Virus record (IMG/VR): IMGVR_UViG_3300038696_000410
Coordinates: 1 to 25,046 of that record
Reading direction: 5' to 3' (one strand)
Origin: a virus
Length of the DNA: 25,046 nt
Both the position numbers and the translations under genes were made by a program. How positions within the stretch are numbered: the first letter of the stretch is position 1; the number at the start of each line of letters is the position of its first letter. The notes under the pieces are model-generated. The model saw nothing but the letters and a program-made list of their open reading frames with translations, was not told where the DNA came from and searched no databases. Shown in pieces: positions 5,682 through 13,489 of the stretch.

Positions 5682-7862
5682 TTACCAAGACACTGGAGTA
5701 GTTATTGGTGTTATTTTTATAATATAAGAGCGCCCAGTTCCTGCGCCAGAAGCAGGCGGGGTGATGGTCACGTCTACCGTGCTCTGTCCAGATACAGTCT
5801 TACCTGGTGCAGAAATAGTAGCTGACTCTGCATCGCCAACGTTAAATACTTCCAAAGTATTTGATTCAAAGATTCCGCCATTAATATATCGACCTGATAA
5901 AATGTATCTAGCATATCGCGCTATTCCAGCTCCGCCAGCGGGATAGTAACTGACTATGTCTAAATAGCAAACACGCGCTGCGGCGTCATTGCCTGGAGCC
6001 TGTAGTCCATTGTCTTTAAATCCCACAGACACCACATCCGCCGATTCTCCTACAGCAACACTTCCAGTAGCAATCGTTTTAGGTTGATAAATTTCTAGGT
6101 CATCAATCAACCCCTTAGTCATCGCAGAGTCATCAGTAGCCGCCGTCTGACCAGTTAACTCTTGTTGACCTGTAAATGTCTTTTCACCCGCAATAGTTTG
6201 ATCTCCCGTAAGATTAACAGTGCTATCTATAGGTGCCTTACTCGGATCACTAGCATTTAATACAGACCACAAGCCATTCGCGCGGATGAAACTATGCATG
6301 CCGCCAGCAGGTATATCAACATCGTCAACCGAGTTTCCAAACTGGTCTTTGTATTGTGTGGAAGAACCATCTAGGTAAATTCGACTGTTGCCTGTTGCAG
6401 CTGCTTTAATATGGACAATACCGTCGACTGTAGTGTTTTCCAAGACGTAATAGGTTTCACCTGCAAAATCACTTTGTATTAAAAAACCTAAGTCAGAATC
6501 AGTAATTTCGTAAGTTGCTGGAGTTGTCCCAACAGTAGTTGCCACCTTAAAACCATTGATGCTCTCTTTTGGCAGCTTGCTGGAGAGTGCTGTCTGCTGA
6601 GCGGTGCTGACTGGTGCAGCTGTTAGATCTTGATCTCCTGTATTAGTTCCAGAGGTATTACCAATAACGGTTTTCTCGGCATCTGTTACAAAGTTATCGT
6701 CTGCTCCCTTTGCTGGTTCATAATCTGTGGTGTCGAACGCTTTAACGTCTGCGAGGTTGGTTACCTCGCTATCCATCAACGCACCTGCTGACTCAACGTT
6801 AGCGGTGTCTGTCACGTCTGCATTATCTTCTACTCCCGTGGCTGTGCTGTAAGATGATAAATCCTGATCGCCTGTTGCACCCGCCTCAATGTTGTCTAAC
6901 TTAGTCTTATCCCCGTCTACAAATTCCCCTTCTGTTAGAATCCTCTGTTTAGCATCTAGAGCCGCTTGTAACCCACCAACTCCAGCAATACCTAGAGAGT
7001 CAATATCTCCTCTGTTATTCTTAATGTAGTCCACTAGCTCCTGCACTTCGTCTAAAGAAACGTCATCGGATGCTAGTAGCGCATTTATCTGATCAATGAG
7101 TTCCTTTAAAGATTTTCCTTGCTCAGCACTTAAAACTTTATCAACACCTCCAGCGGTAAGATTGTTTACTATATCAACTATAGCTACCTTATCCGACCCT
7201 TGAGCAAACCACTTAGCAGGATCTGTAGTCGGAGACTCACCTACTGCTATAGATTCTAAGGCTCTCCATACTTTAGCTGTAAAGTAAACTAGCTCTCCTG
7301 CTCTATAGTCTTTACTTTCGTCATAAGGCTCAGCATCAAATCTAGCCTGCAGCTCCGCGACATCAGCAATAGCATCCACCACCTCCTGGGAAGTCGGATA
7401 CACCGGATTAGCATCCACCGGCACACCCTCATCCCCCTTGATCACATCATTACCCACCGTAGCCACCACCGTCTTTGTGCTAAGCCAGTCTACACCATCC
7501 ACACTCCAGCTAACCTCCATCATCAACGGCACAGAAGTAACATCATTATCCGCATCCGCATCACCATGGCCCAGCAGCGTATTCAGCTGAGTCGTATTAA
7601 AATTAGGCTTCCCCACATACACACCACCCACCTTAGTCCAGGAATCCAGATACACCACAAACCCCGCATCATACTTACCCACCTCCTTCAGCGCAAACTT
7701 CACCACCGCAGCTCCACCAAGATCCTCCTCCACCTGGTTGCTCAGAAACGCCACATCCAGCTGGCCACTATCACCACGCTTGAAATTAAATTGTTTCCTC
7801 TCGCCATTAAATCCAGCACTCACCAAGAAAGTGCCATTATCTACATCTACAAAAATTTTCAT
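5682..7862 (-). CDS. Tail fibre / receptor-binding protein, chimeric
   Basis: A 726-residue fibre. Residues 1-150 look like a BppU-type N-terminal domain that attaches fibres to the tail (MKIFVDVDNGTFLVSAGF, FALKEVGKYDAGFVVYL, VSWSVDGVDWLSTKTVV). Around 175-225 is a small domain resembling a CBM5/12-like carbohydrate-binding module (YDESKDYRAGELVYFTAKVW, PTTDPAKWFAQGS). Residues 230-310 carry a helical shaft segment ending GGLQAALDAKQ. Residues 315-430 hold fibre-type segments (LDNIEAGATGDQDLSSYSTA, VIGNTSGTNTGDQDL). The C-terminal 300 residues are beta-rich and end in ITPITTPVSW. The ATG at 7862 has a TGACA box and GGGGGTGG. Composition switches near 7380 (about residue 160): the first part is G/T-rich on the coding strand, the rest is balanced. 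Unusually, it lies before the lysis and tail genes. Confidence 0.82.
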   Translation of the reverse strand: MKIFVDVDNGTFLVSAGFNGERKQFNFKRGDSGQLDVAFLSNQVEEDLGGAAVVKFALKEVGKYDAGFVVYLDSWTKVGGVYVGKPNFNTTQLNTLLGHGDADADNDVTSVPLMMEVSWSVDGVDWLSTKTVVATVGNDVIKGDEGVPVDANPVYPTSQEVVDAIADVAELQARFDAEPYDESKDYRAGELVYFTAKVWRALESIAVGESPTTDPAKWFAQGSDKVAIVDIVNNLTAGGVDKVLSAEQGKSLKELIDQINALLASDDVSLDEVQELVDYIKNNRGDIDSLGIAGVGGLQAALDAKQRILTEGEFVDGDKTKLDNIEAGATGDQDLSSYSTATGVEDNADVTDTANVESAGALMDSEVTNLADVKAFDTTDYEPAKGADDNFVTDAEKTVIGNTSGTNTGDQDLTAAPVSTAQQTALSSKLPKESINGFKVATTVGTTPATYEITDSDLGFLIQSDFAGETYYVLENTTVDGIVHIKAAATGNSRIYLDGSSTQYKDQFGNSVDDVDIPAGGMHSFIRANGLWSVLNASDPSKAPIDSTVNLTGDQTIAGEKTFTGQQELTGQTAATDDSAMTKGLIDDLEIYQPKTIATGSVAVGESADVVSVGFKDNGLQAPGNDAAARVCYLDIVSYYPAGGAGIARYARYILSGRYINGGIFESNTLEVFNVGDAESATISAPGKTVSGQSTVDVTITPPASGAGTGRSYIIKITPITTPVSW

Positions 7863-7903
7863 CTACCACCCCCTTAAATGTCAACCCCAGAAACACCCAA
7901 CCA

Positions 7904-7923
7904 AAACACTTACGTAAGCGTTT
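7904..7923. repeat. Palindrome P2
   Basis: AAACACTTACGTAAGCGTTT, 42 bp upstream of the fibre ATG. Its single departure from symmetry becomes a G-U pair in the minus-strand transcript. Confidence 0.88.
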
Positions 7924-7952
7924 AACACAACCAAAGCACACAACCCAAGCAA

Positions 7953-7977
7953 TTCCTAATTCCTAATTCCTAATTCC
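7953..7977. repeat. TTCCTAA heptad tract
   Basis: Three TTCCTAA units plus TTCC between the head-tail joining candidate and the fibre gene. Confidence 0.88.
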
Positions 7978-7982
7978 ACATT

Positions 7983-8333
7983 CTACCCCCCAGGGATACG
8001 ACCATCCCAGCTACTCACCGGACCGCACACTATCTCAGACCCAGCCTTATCCAGATCCACCACCCGCAGCACTCGGCCACGCACATTATCCACCTCCACG
8101 ATAAATCCCTTCTTCACACCCTCAGCATCCGCAGCCTTCACAAAGAACCGGAAGCTCGCCAGGTCCCGCTTACCACCCGTGCTCTGCACATGATCAGAAA
8201 CCATATCACTCTTCGTTCCCCGCACCTTCTTAAAATCCACCGCATCCAGACTCTCCTTAATATACGCCCACTCACCCATCTCCGCCTGCTCCGCATCCAC
8301 ACTACACTCCCACGCGTCATCAAAATTACTCAT
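7983..8333 (-). CDS. Candidate head-tail joining protein
   Basis: About 116 residues beginning MSNFDDAWECSVDAEQAEMG. The N-terminus is acidic and the C-terminal half is beta-rich (FRFFVKAADAEG, KKGFIVEVDNVRGRVLRVVD). It follows the major capsid gene in transcription order, where lambda carries FI and FII; the size and beta fold suit a FII-like connector or a stopper protein, but no motif is decisive. The start at ATG 8333 is chosen because the TGACA box and GGTGGGGTGGGG lie at the usual distance. An in-frame extension to 8411 would read through the terminator hairpin and is unlikely. Confidence 0.55.
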   Translation of the reverse strand: MSNFDDAWECSVDAEQAEMGEWAYIKESLDAVDFKKVRGTKSDMVSDHVQSTGGKRDLASFRFFVKAADAEGVKKGFIVEVDNVRGRVLRVVDLDKAGSEIVCGPVSSWDGRIPGG

Positions 8334-8384
8334 ACCCCACCCCACCATGTCAAACCCAAGCCCTTTAACCTTTCCCCTGCAGCA

Positions 8385-8415
8385 CAAAAAAGAGTGCAGC
8401 CATAAGGCCACACTC
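8385..8415 (-). terminator. Terminator after major capsid gene
   Basis: On the minus strand AGAGTG-TG-GCC, loop TTAT, GGC-TG-CACTCT, then TTTTTT. It is closely related in sequence to the terminator at 11136-11166. Confidence 0.85.
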
Positions 8416-8448
8416 TCTACGCTTCATTAGTTCCCCAACTAAAAAATC

Positions 8449-9408
8449 TTACAGGGTAGAATTCGTCTTGATCAGCTGACCAGCGTGCTCGTTCACTATC
8501 TTCTCGATAGAGTTAGAACGCACTCTGAGCTTATCAGAACGAGTAGCCTCATCGCGGTATGTCTCCGTAGAGAACAATCCACCAGGACTATCTGCATCCC
8601 AAGTCAATGTGCGACCCACTCCACCTTCGGAGAAATCACCACCCTTAACGCAACCGATCCACATATAATCAACTCCCCAGATAGGATTAACAACCGTCTT
8701 ATCCTTAGACTTAGAAGTATCAATATGAGACTTCGTGATATGCACAGTATCAAAGTCAAACACCTCCTTGAGATGATTCGCAGTGAGCTGGCGCTTACCA
8801 GTGCTATCAGTGAGCTTGCCCCAGACATACGCCTGCATAAGCTTACTTCTGCGGAGGTAGTTCCATAGCTTCAGACTCAGAACGAGCGTATTAGCTGTTT
8901 CACCACGAGAAATGATCGCCTCAATCGCCGCCTCAATATCCTGCGGTGCATCCACAGTATCAATAAGTGCGTTAGTATAAGCTATCACAGCATTCTCCTT
9001 AGCGAAGACATTCTCATCAATAAGAGTCTCCTTAGCACGGACCTCGAAATCCAGAGCCACTTGTCTTCTAACAAGCTTACCAGTCATCGTCTCCATATCG
9101 AAGAAACTCTTCATCTCAGCCGCTTTTGAATCATCAATGCGCTCCTCAAGACCCCGATCTTTACAATCATAAGAATCCCATTCGTGAGAACGAGTTACCT
9201 CATTATAACTACCACCCGAGTTACGAGCCGTGTTATCACGGCGCATAAGCTTACCAGTTCCCATCTTAATGACTGGGAATCTTCCAGCGCGAGCTTTCAT
9301 GCCCTTCACTGGAAACAACTTCTGTGCGATGAAATAATCATCAACACCGTGCGCATGTTCCAGAAATGCTGTGATCTCTGGTCTACTTACTGCTTGTGTT
9401 CCATACAT
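8449..9408 (-). CDS. Major capsid protein (lambda gpE type)
   Basis: A 319-residue HK97-fold coat protein that forms the head shell. Recognisable features are the N-terminal AFLEHAHGVDDYFIAQKLFP, the RFPVIKMGTGKLMRRDNTAR segment, the spine-helix region FFDMETMTGKLVRRQVALDF, DVDTVDAPQDIEAA-like P-domain sequence near 150-160, and the C-terminal IWGVDYMWIGCVKGGDF...TYRDEATRSDKLRVRSNS. No scaffold domain is fused to it, consistent with the separate scaffold gene upstream. Its ATG lacks the TGACA box; instead the leader is A-rich (AAATAGAAAGAATAATATAT), shared with the decoration gene. A terminator follows. Composition is less skewed than in the flanking genes, probably reflecting selection for expression. 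Confidence 0.9.
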   Translation of the reverse strand: MYGTQAVSRPEITAFLEHAHGVDDYFIAQKLFPVKGMKARAGRFPVIKMGTGKLMRRDNTARNSGGSYNEVTRSHEWDSYDCKDRGLEERIDDSKAAEMKSFFDMETMTGKLVRRQVALDFEVRAKETLIDENVFAKENAVIAYTNALIDTVDAPQDIEAAIEAIISRGETANTLVLSLKLWNYLRRSKLMQAYVWGKLTDSTGKRQLTANHLKEVFDFDTVHITKSHIDTSKSKDKTVVNPIWGVDYMWIGCVKGGDFSEGGVGRTLTWDADSPGGLFSTETYRDEATRSDKLRVRSNSIEKIVNEHAGQLIKTNSTL

Positions 9409-9461
9409 AATATATTATTCTTTCTATTTGTTTTTTAAATTTACCAACAACGAACTAGCTA

Positions 9462-9827
9462 CTAGATAGCCACACAACGGATGATCGCACCCACTTCAGC
9501 ACACGCCTCAGTAGCAACATAAGAAGCCGTCCCTGCGGAAAACTTCTTCACCATTCCACCAGCGACACCTTCTAACTGATCACCCACCGCAATAGCGGTA
9601 GCAGTAGAAACCTCCAGATTCTGGAGCCCCACACCACGACTATGAATCGCAGCCTCTTCTCGGTTCAGATCACCAGGAACAGTAGTCCCAATGTCTGCAT
9701 CCGAAGCACCAGCGTAATCCGCGCCAGTAGCCGTCATCTTAATACGGCGGAATGGAAGAATTCCCACCGGGAGAGCCTCCGTAACAACCACTGCGCTTGG
9801 CAGTGAAAACACAACATTTCTATTCAT
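9462..9827 (-). CDS. Capsid decoration protein (DUF2190-like)
   Basis: A 121-residue beta-rich protein beginning MNRNVVFSLPSAVVVTEALP, with GVGLQNLEVSTATAIAVGDQ and ending GAIIRCVAI. The pattern of small Gly/Ala/Val-rich strands around a VGDQLEGVAGG turn resembles the DUF2190 capsid-cement family and occupies the place of lambda gpD between protease/scaffold and capsid. It would trimerise on and stabilise the expanded head. The leader (AAATAGAAAGAAAAAAAGTT) matches that of the capsid gene, which suggests matched high expression. It ends in TAG, showing that TAG is a stop in this genome. Confidence 0.68.
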   Translation of the reverse strand: MNRNVVFSLPSAVVVTEALPVGILPFRRIKMTATGADYAGASDADIGTTVPGDLNREEAAIHSRGVGLQNLEVSTATAIAVGDQLEGVAGGMVKKFSAGTASYVATEACAEVGAIIRCVAI

Positions 9828-9912
9828 AACTTTTTTTCTTTCTATTTAACTATTTAATTTACCAACCACCAGCAAACCGCCCTGCGGACGAGCGCCAGCG
9901 AGTGCAAGCCCT

Positions 9913-10518
9913 CTAAACAAGAGCACCAGACTCCTCTAAATGCTGAGTGTAACGGTCCTCGTCTTCTCCGATCGCAAAGCTAATCGCCTCACAAGCATCC
10001 TTACCCTCAGACTTCAGCTGCTCCACACGCGCAGAGAACTCAGACTGACCAGCCCCACCCTCAACAATGTTAAGCTCCACAGCACCATCAGCACCCGCAC
10101 TAAACTCCAACGGAGCATCAGTAAGTTCACTAAGTGTATTTGCCATCGCCTGATTCTGCAGCGCAAGTGACTCATTCAACTCAAGCACCTGCTCAAGTTT
10201 CTCATTAAGCTCATTAAGCTGCTCATCACGAGCCTCCTCATGTGCAGCGAACTCACGCGCAGCAGCATCATCAGCCAGACGGCCTTCAAGATAAGCCACC
10301 GGATCTTCACCTTCAGCGAATTGATGTTGCGCCTCAAGACCAGCCTCAGCCTCAGCCTCCAAGTTAATAGCATCAGAGACTTCAGAACTAAACTCTTCCA
10401 CCGCATCTAAACGTAAACCAATCACCTCAATACCACTCTGAATAGCTTCCAGGGCAGCTGAGAAATCGACCACGTTTCCTTCATTCCCACTCGCGGGATT
10501 TTTATTTGTATCGGACAT
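9913..10518 (-). CDS. Nested scaffold protein (internal start)
   Basis: An in-frame ATG at 10518 (residue 171 of the protease) begins MSDTNKNPASG and would give a 201-residue scaffold identical to the C-terminus of the full protein. It is preceded at 14 nt by the same TGACA box and GGTGGTGTGG run that mark the starts of separate genes in this phage. The arrangement matches lambda, where scaffold Nu3 is made from an internal start in protease gene C. The scaffold would nucleate capsid assembly and then be degraded. Confidence 0.7.
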   Translation of the reverse strand: MSDTNKNPASGNEGNVVDFSAALEAIQSGIEVIGLRLDAVEEFSSEVSDAINLEAEAEAGLEAQHQFAEGEDPVAYLEGRLADDAAAREFAAHEEARDEQLNELNEKLEQVLELNESLALQNQAMANTLSELTDAPLEFSAGADGAVELNIVEGGAGQSEFSARVEQLKSEGKDACEAISFAIGEDEDRYTQHLEESGALV

Positions 10519-11028
10519 ATCCACACCACCCATGTCAACACCATCATCACCAAGATCACCCTCAGAAAATAATCCATCAGGATTCGCCGCTGGACTAGCC
10601 ACCAGATCCACACAAGGAAGCGCACTACAACGCGCAAACATCTTATCACCAACCTTCTCACTCAGACCCTTAAAACTAGCACTCAGACCCACCCCCTTCG
10701 GCATCTTCTGCGCCAGCTCCAGTGCTTGCTCATAGCGTTCATGCTTCTTCAGCAAATGCCAATCAGCCTTCAGCTTATCCCCCACAATCTTAAAATTAGT
10801 AAGGAAACCATTAACCGCATCTGCCCCGGTCTTATGGTTCCACTTCACTGGCACCTGCACCGCCTCAGTAGCGCAGTCTCTCATCTGCTCCAGCGTAGTC
10901 ATATCCGTGTGCAGCTTATGGCCCTTAGCCTCCACCCCACTCGTAATAACACTCACATCCTTGATCACTCCAGACTTCTCATCCACCTGGCCATCCAACG
11001 GTAAAAATTCAAATTCATGTAACTCCAT
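9913..11028 (-). CDS. Prohead protease with fused scaffold region
   Basis: A 371-residue protein. Residues 20-150 resemble U35/S78-type prohead proteases: candidate catalytic His65 (VPVKWNHKTG) and Ser116 in KGVGLSASFKG, then LVASPAANPDGLF. After residue 154 the protein changes to an acidic Ala/Glu coiled-coil scaffold with a charged C-terminus. The motif F-(S/A) occurs eight times from residue 153 on: GLFSEG, VVDFSAA, VEEFSSE, HQFAEG, REFAAH, LEFSAG, SEFSAR and ISFAIG. The first separates protease from scaffold, which suggests these are its own processing sites. The start at 11028 is marked by a TGACA box and GGTGGGTGGTGG; an upstream in-frame GTG/ATG at 11091 would translate palindrome P3. 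An internal start at 10518 is listed separately. Confidence 0.82.
   Translation of the reverse strand: MELHEFEFLPLDGQVDEKSGVIKDVSVITSGVEAKGHKLHTDMTTLEQMRDCATEAVQVPVKWNHKTGADAVNGFLTNFKIVGDKLKADWHLLKKHERYEQALELAQKMPKGVGLSASFKGLSEKVGDKMFARCSALPCVDLVASPAANPDGLFSEGDLGDDGVDMGGVDMSDTNKNPASGNEGNVVDFSAALEAIQSGIEVIGLRLDAVEEFSSEVSDAINLEAEAEAGLEAQHQFAEGEDPVAYLEGRLADDAAAREFAAHEEARDEQLNELNEKLEQVLELNESLALQNQAMANTLSELTDAPLEFSAGADGAVELNIVEGGAGQSEFSARVEQLKSEGKDACEAISFAIGEDEDRYTQHLEESGALV
10519..10538 (-). promoter_or_regulatory. Internal TGACA start box for scaffold
   Basis: Minus strand reads TTGACATGGGTGGTGTGGAT directly before ATG 10518. The box-to-ATG distance (14 nt) equals that at true gene starts, although here it lies within coding sequence. 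Confidence 0.7.
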
Positions 11029-11053
11029 ACCACCACCCACCTTGTCACAACCT

Positions 11054-11073
11054 AAACACTTACGTAAGCGTTT
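11054..11073. repeat. Palindrome P3
   Basis: AAACACTTACGTAAGCGTTT, 26 bp upstream of the protease ATG; the same variant as P2 and P5. Confidence 0.88.
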
Positions 11074-11135
11074 CATCAACCACCTAATCAACCCAAACCT
11101 TTAAACTTAAATCTTAAATCTCTAATCTTCCAAAG

Positions 11136-11166
11136 AAAAAAGGGCGCAGCCCTAAAGCCACACCCT
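11136..11166 (-). terminator. Terminator after 40-aa gene
   Basis: Minus strand: GGGTGTGGC, loop TTTA, GGGCTGCGCCC then TTTTTT. It shares the flank GTAGAG and GTGTGGC with the capsid terminator but differs at paired positions. Confidence 0.8.
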
Positions 11167-11204
11167 CTACAATTACTCTCTTTTAATTCTGCAGTGCCGG
11201 GAAC

Positions 11205-11327
11205 CTACTTCGGCTTAACCTCCACCAACTTACCACCAGGACCCTTAGCCCAAGCTTGAATCGGTAACTTACTAGCCGGAGCATTCGCCCCCTTATTCAC
11301 TACTTCTGTTTTCGTTTTATCTGACAT
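11205..11327 (-). CDS. 40-aa protein, unknown
   Basis: A 40-residue basic protein beginning MSDKTKTEVVNKGANAP and ending KLVEVKPK, TAG stop. It is followed by its own terminator, which supports expression as an independent unit. The leader is A-rich (ATAGATAAAAAAATT) like those of the capsid and decoration genes, not of the TGACA type. The function is unknown; its position before the protease and its A-rich leader suggest a small abundant virion or assembly protein. Confidence 0.6.
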   Translation of the reverse strand: MSDKTKTEVVNKGANAPASKLPIQAWAKGPGGKLVEVKPK

Positions 11328-11411
11328 AATTTTTTTATCTATAGTTTCATCGTAAACCTAATCAACCACCAATGACCAATCAACCAATGACCAATCAACG
11401 TGGCAAAGCCA

Positions 11412-13253
11412 CTACACACCCCCCCTCCGCATCACTCTACCAGCCACACGCTTCAACCCACTCCTACCAGCAACCGCACCAACCAAACCAGCTACAGCCG
11501 CGCCTGCCACAACGCCTTTCTGGATTCTCCGTTTCCGCAAACCCTTAGCTGCCGCGAAGTCACCGACCCCTGCAACACTAGCACCTGGCGAAAAACGACC
11601 TCCATCATCACGACTGCGGGACGCAAACTGCATCAGTTGTCTATCAGCTTTCTCTGCAATACTCAACTCATTATTTCCATTACTTGGATCAGAAGGTATC
11701 TGGTCTATTGATAAAATATCCATCGAGGCGCTATGCTTCTCCGAGCCATCATCCTTAACATTCACGGACTTATTCCTCAGCTTATACTGCACCACTGCCT
11801 GCCCCACATTATCCAGCTTCACAGCCTTATCCTGGCTATCAATTCGGAAATGCGGAAAATCTTGTTGCGGATCCTTGTCATCAGACCGCCAGCTTGGAAC
11901 AAACCCAAGCTCCTGGAACTCATGCAGCTGCTCATCAGCAAGCTCTAGCGCACTCATCTGGATACGAGATAACGGCTCTTTCCCTATTTTCCCTGGCGCA
12001 TATTTCTTCAAATAATTACGCTGGTTAATATTTCTATTCACCCGTTTTACTTTATAATTAACACTATCCCTAATAACCTTATCCCTATAACCGCTACCAG
12101 TCTCAAGACCCTGCCTCAAAACAGGACGATTCATCCCATCTTGAACACGGCGTATCTTACGCATCCCCACCTTCGGAAGATCAGCGATAGCGCCCTTCTT
12201 TTTAAGCGCAGCCATCTTACGAGTCAGCTTAGCCACACCACCACTACCAAACTCAGTTGGCTTCACAGAATCCCTAACATGCTTCATTGTCCGACTATAA
12301 TCACCCAAAGGAGTCCCAAACTCAACCGCACTCAGATTCTTCTCAGCCTTAGCCTCAGCCTTCGCAGCCTTCGCCTTCACCTTGATCCGCTTCTTACCTG
12401 GACGAGAATACTCATCCCCCAAAACAACCTCACCAGCAGTTTTAGCTTTATTCTTTTTACGCACCAAAATATTCCATGCAGAATTTCTCCTGATATGACC
12501 ATCAAAACCACCCTCCTTCTCAACACCATGCTTAGTATTCACATACCCACCAGCAAACTCAGTAGTCTCCAACTGAGAACATAACTCAACCGCACGGTCC
12601 ATATAAGCTTGTTGCTCCTCCACACTCGCAAACCGCTTCTTACCCACAGCTCCCATAATCATCTTCTTCGCCTTACCAAGACCACCCACAGCACCCGCAC
12701 CAATCCTAGATTTATTCAACTGCCTCACAGCACCCTTACGCATCTTCTTCAGCTGCTTCTTAGGATCATGAATCAGATTCTCCCCCAGTATCTCAGTCTT
12801 CAAGATAGCATTCCTAGTAGGCTTATACTTCCGAGCACCCGCATACGCGGCACCCACCCCACCAGCAACAACCACCTTCTTACCAAAACCACCACCTTGA
12901 TTCTCATCAGAAAAATTCACTGAGCCATCATCAAAAAACATCTTCCGCTTAGCACGCACCGTCTTCACAAGAGCCTGCTTACCCAGACGTCTCACCTTGC
13001 GCCGAGCCGTGGTCAAATGCGGAGCCACCTTTGGCTTCACCTTATCATAAACCTTCATAGCATCCATCTCAGCCTGCAAAATTGGCTTCCGTGTCAGACG
13101 ACCCTTACGAGCAATCGCAAACGCACCACCAGCTCCAGCTCCAATCACAGCACCCTTCACCAACCTACGCGCTCCACGCTCATCATCACCCGCAAAATGT
13201 TGCAGCCGCTCACCTAAAATCTCATTTAATTCAGTAACACTCTTATCACTCAT
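11412..13253 (-). CDS. Large basic modular protein, candidate virion polyprotein (613 aa)
   Basis: A 613-residue, very basic protein with no recognised family. It repeats a module: an F-(A/S/G) motif, a basic stretch, then a glycine-zipper-like hydrophobic helix. Motif sites include LQHFAGDD, SVNFSDEN, KRFASVEE, TTEFAGGY, AVEFGTP, PTEFGSGG, MQFASRSR, GRFSPG and GDFAAAKG. Hydrophobic segments include AVIGAGAGGAFAIARKG, VVVAGGVGAAYAGARKY, RIGAGAVGGLGKA and GVVAGAAVAGLVGAVAG. An internal repeat is visible: ARKGRLTRKPILQAE and ARKYKPTRNAILKTE. It lies between portal and protease, where packaged or ejected proteins could be encoded. The start at 13253 (MSDKSVTELNEIL) is set by the TGACA box 14 nt upstream. 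I infer a protease-processed internal head protein; the sequence alone does not prove this. Confidence 0.6.
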   Translation of the reverse strand: MSDKSVTELNEILGERLQHFAGDDERGARRLVKGAVIGAGAGGAFAIARKGRLTRKPILQAEMDAMKVYDKVKPKVAPHLTTARRKVRRLGKQALVKTVRAKRKMFFDDGSVNFSDENQGGGFGKKVVVAGGVGAAYAGARKYKPTRNAILKTEILGENLIHDPKKQLKKMRKGAVRQLNKSRIGAGAVGGLGKAKKMIMGAVGKKRFASVEEQQAYMDRAVELCSQLETTEFAGGYVNTKHGVEKEGGFDGHIRRNSAWNILVRKKNKAKTAGEVVLGDEYSRPGKKRIKVKAKAAKAEAKAEKNLSAVEFGTPLGDYSRTMKHVRDSVKPTEFGSGGVAKLTRKMAALKKKGAIADLPKVGMRKIRRVQDGMNRPVLRQGLETGSGYRDKVIRDSVNYKVKRVNRNINQRNYLKKYAPGKIGKEPLSRIQMSALELADEQLHEFQELGFVPSWRSDDKDPQQDFPHFRIDSQDKAVKLDNVGQAVVQYKLRNKSVNVKDDGSEKHSASMDILSIDQIPSDPSNGNNELSIAEKADRQLMQFASRSRDDGGRFSPGASVAGVGDFAAAKGLRKRRIQKGVVAGAAVAGLVGAVAGRSGLKRVAGRVMRRGGV

Positions 13254-13289
13254 ACCCACCCCAAAAATGTCAACCGCAACAACAATCAA

Positions 13290-13314
13290 TTCCTAATTCC
13301 TAATTCCTAATTCC
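13290..13314. repeat. TTCCTAA heptad tract
   Basis: Three TTCCTAA units plus TTCC, next to the terminator at 13315 and upstream of the 613-aa gene. Confidence 0.88.
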
Positions 13315-13332
13315 AAAAAACCCCGAAGGGGC
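13315..13332 (-). terminator. Terminator after the 792-aa gene
   Basis: Minus strand GCCCCTTCGGGGTTTTTT: a four-base stem with the stable TTCG loop and a T-run. The 157 bp between it and the gene end at 13490 hold no convincing gene. That gap carries short repeats of the type ATTCTGTTAATCCTGTC and copies of CATCAACCC. Confidence 0.8.
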
Positions 13333-13489
13333 ATGGGTTTCTCACCCACAATCACCACTGCGCCCGCCTGCATATAGCCCCGCGCCACCAATGGATGATT
13401 TAAAATCTTCATCAACCCAAGTCACCATCAACCCAAGAGAAATTCTGTTCATTCTGTTAATCCTGTCAAAAAAATCCATCAACCCGAGA

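Noticed and set aside
11028-11091. Longer protease start (MIRWLMKRLRK...)
   Set aside because: The extra 21 residues are a translation of palindrome P3 and the start box; the ATG at 11028 has the usual box spacing.
13293-13412. A 39-aa minus-strand ORF beginning MKILNHPLVARG
   Set aside because: It reads through the terminator hairpin and the heptad tract, and has no start box; I treat it as non-coding.
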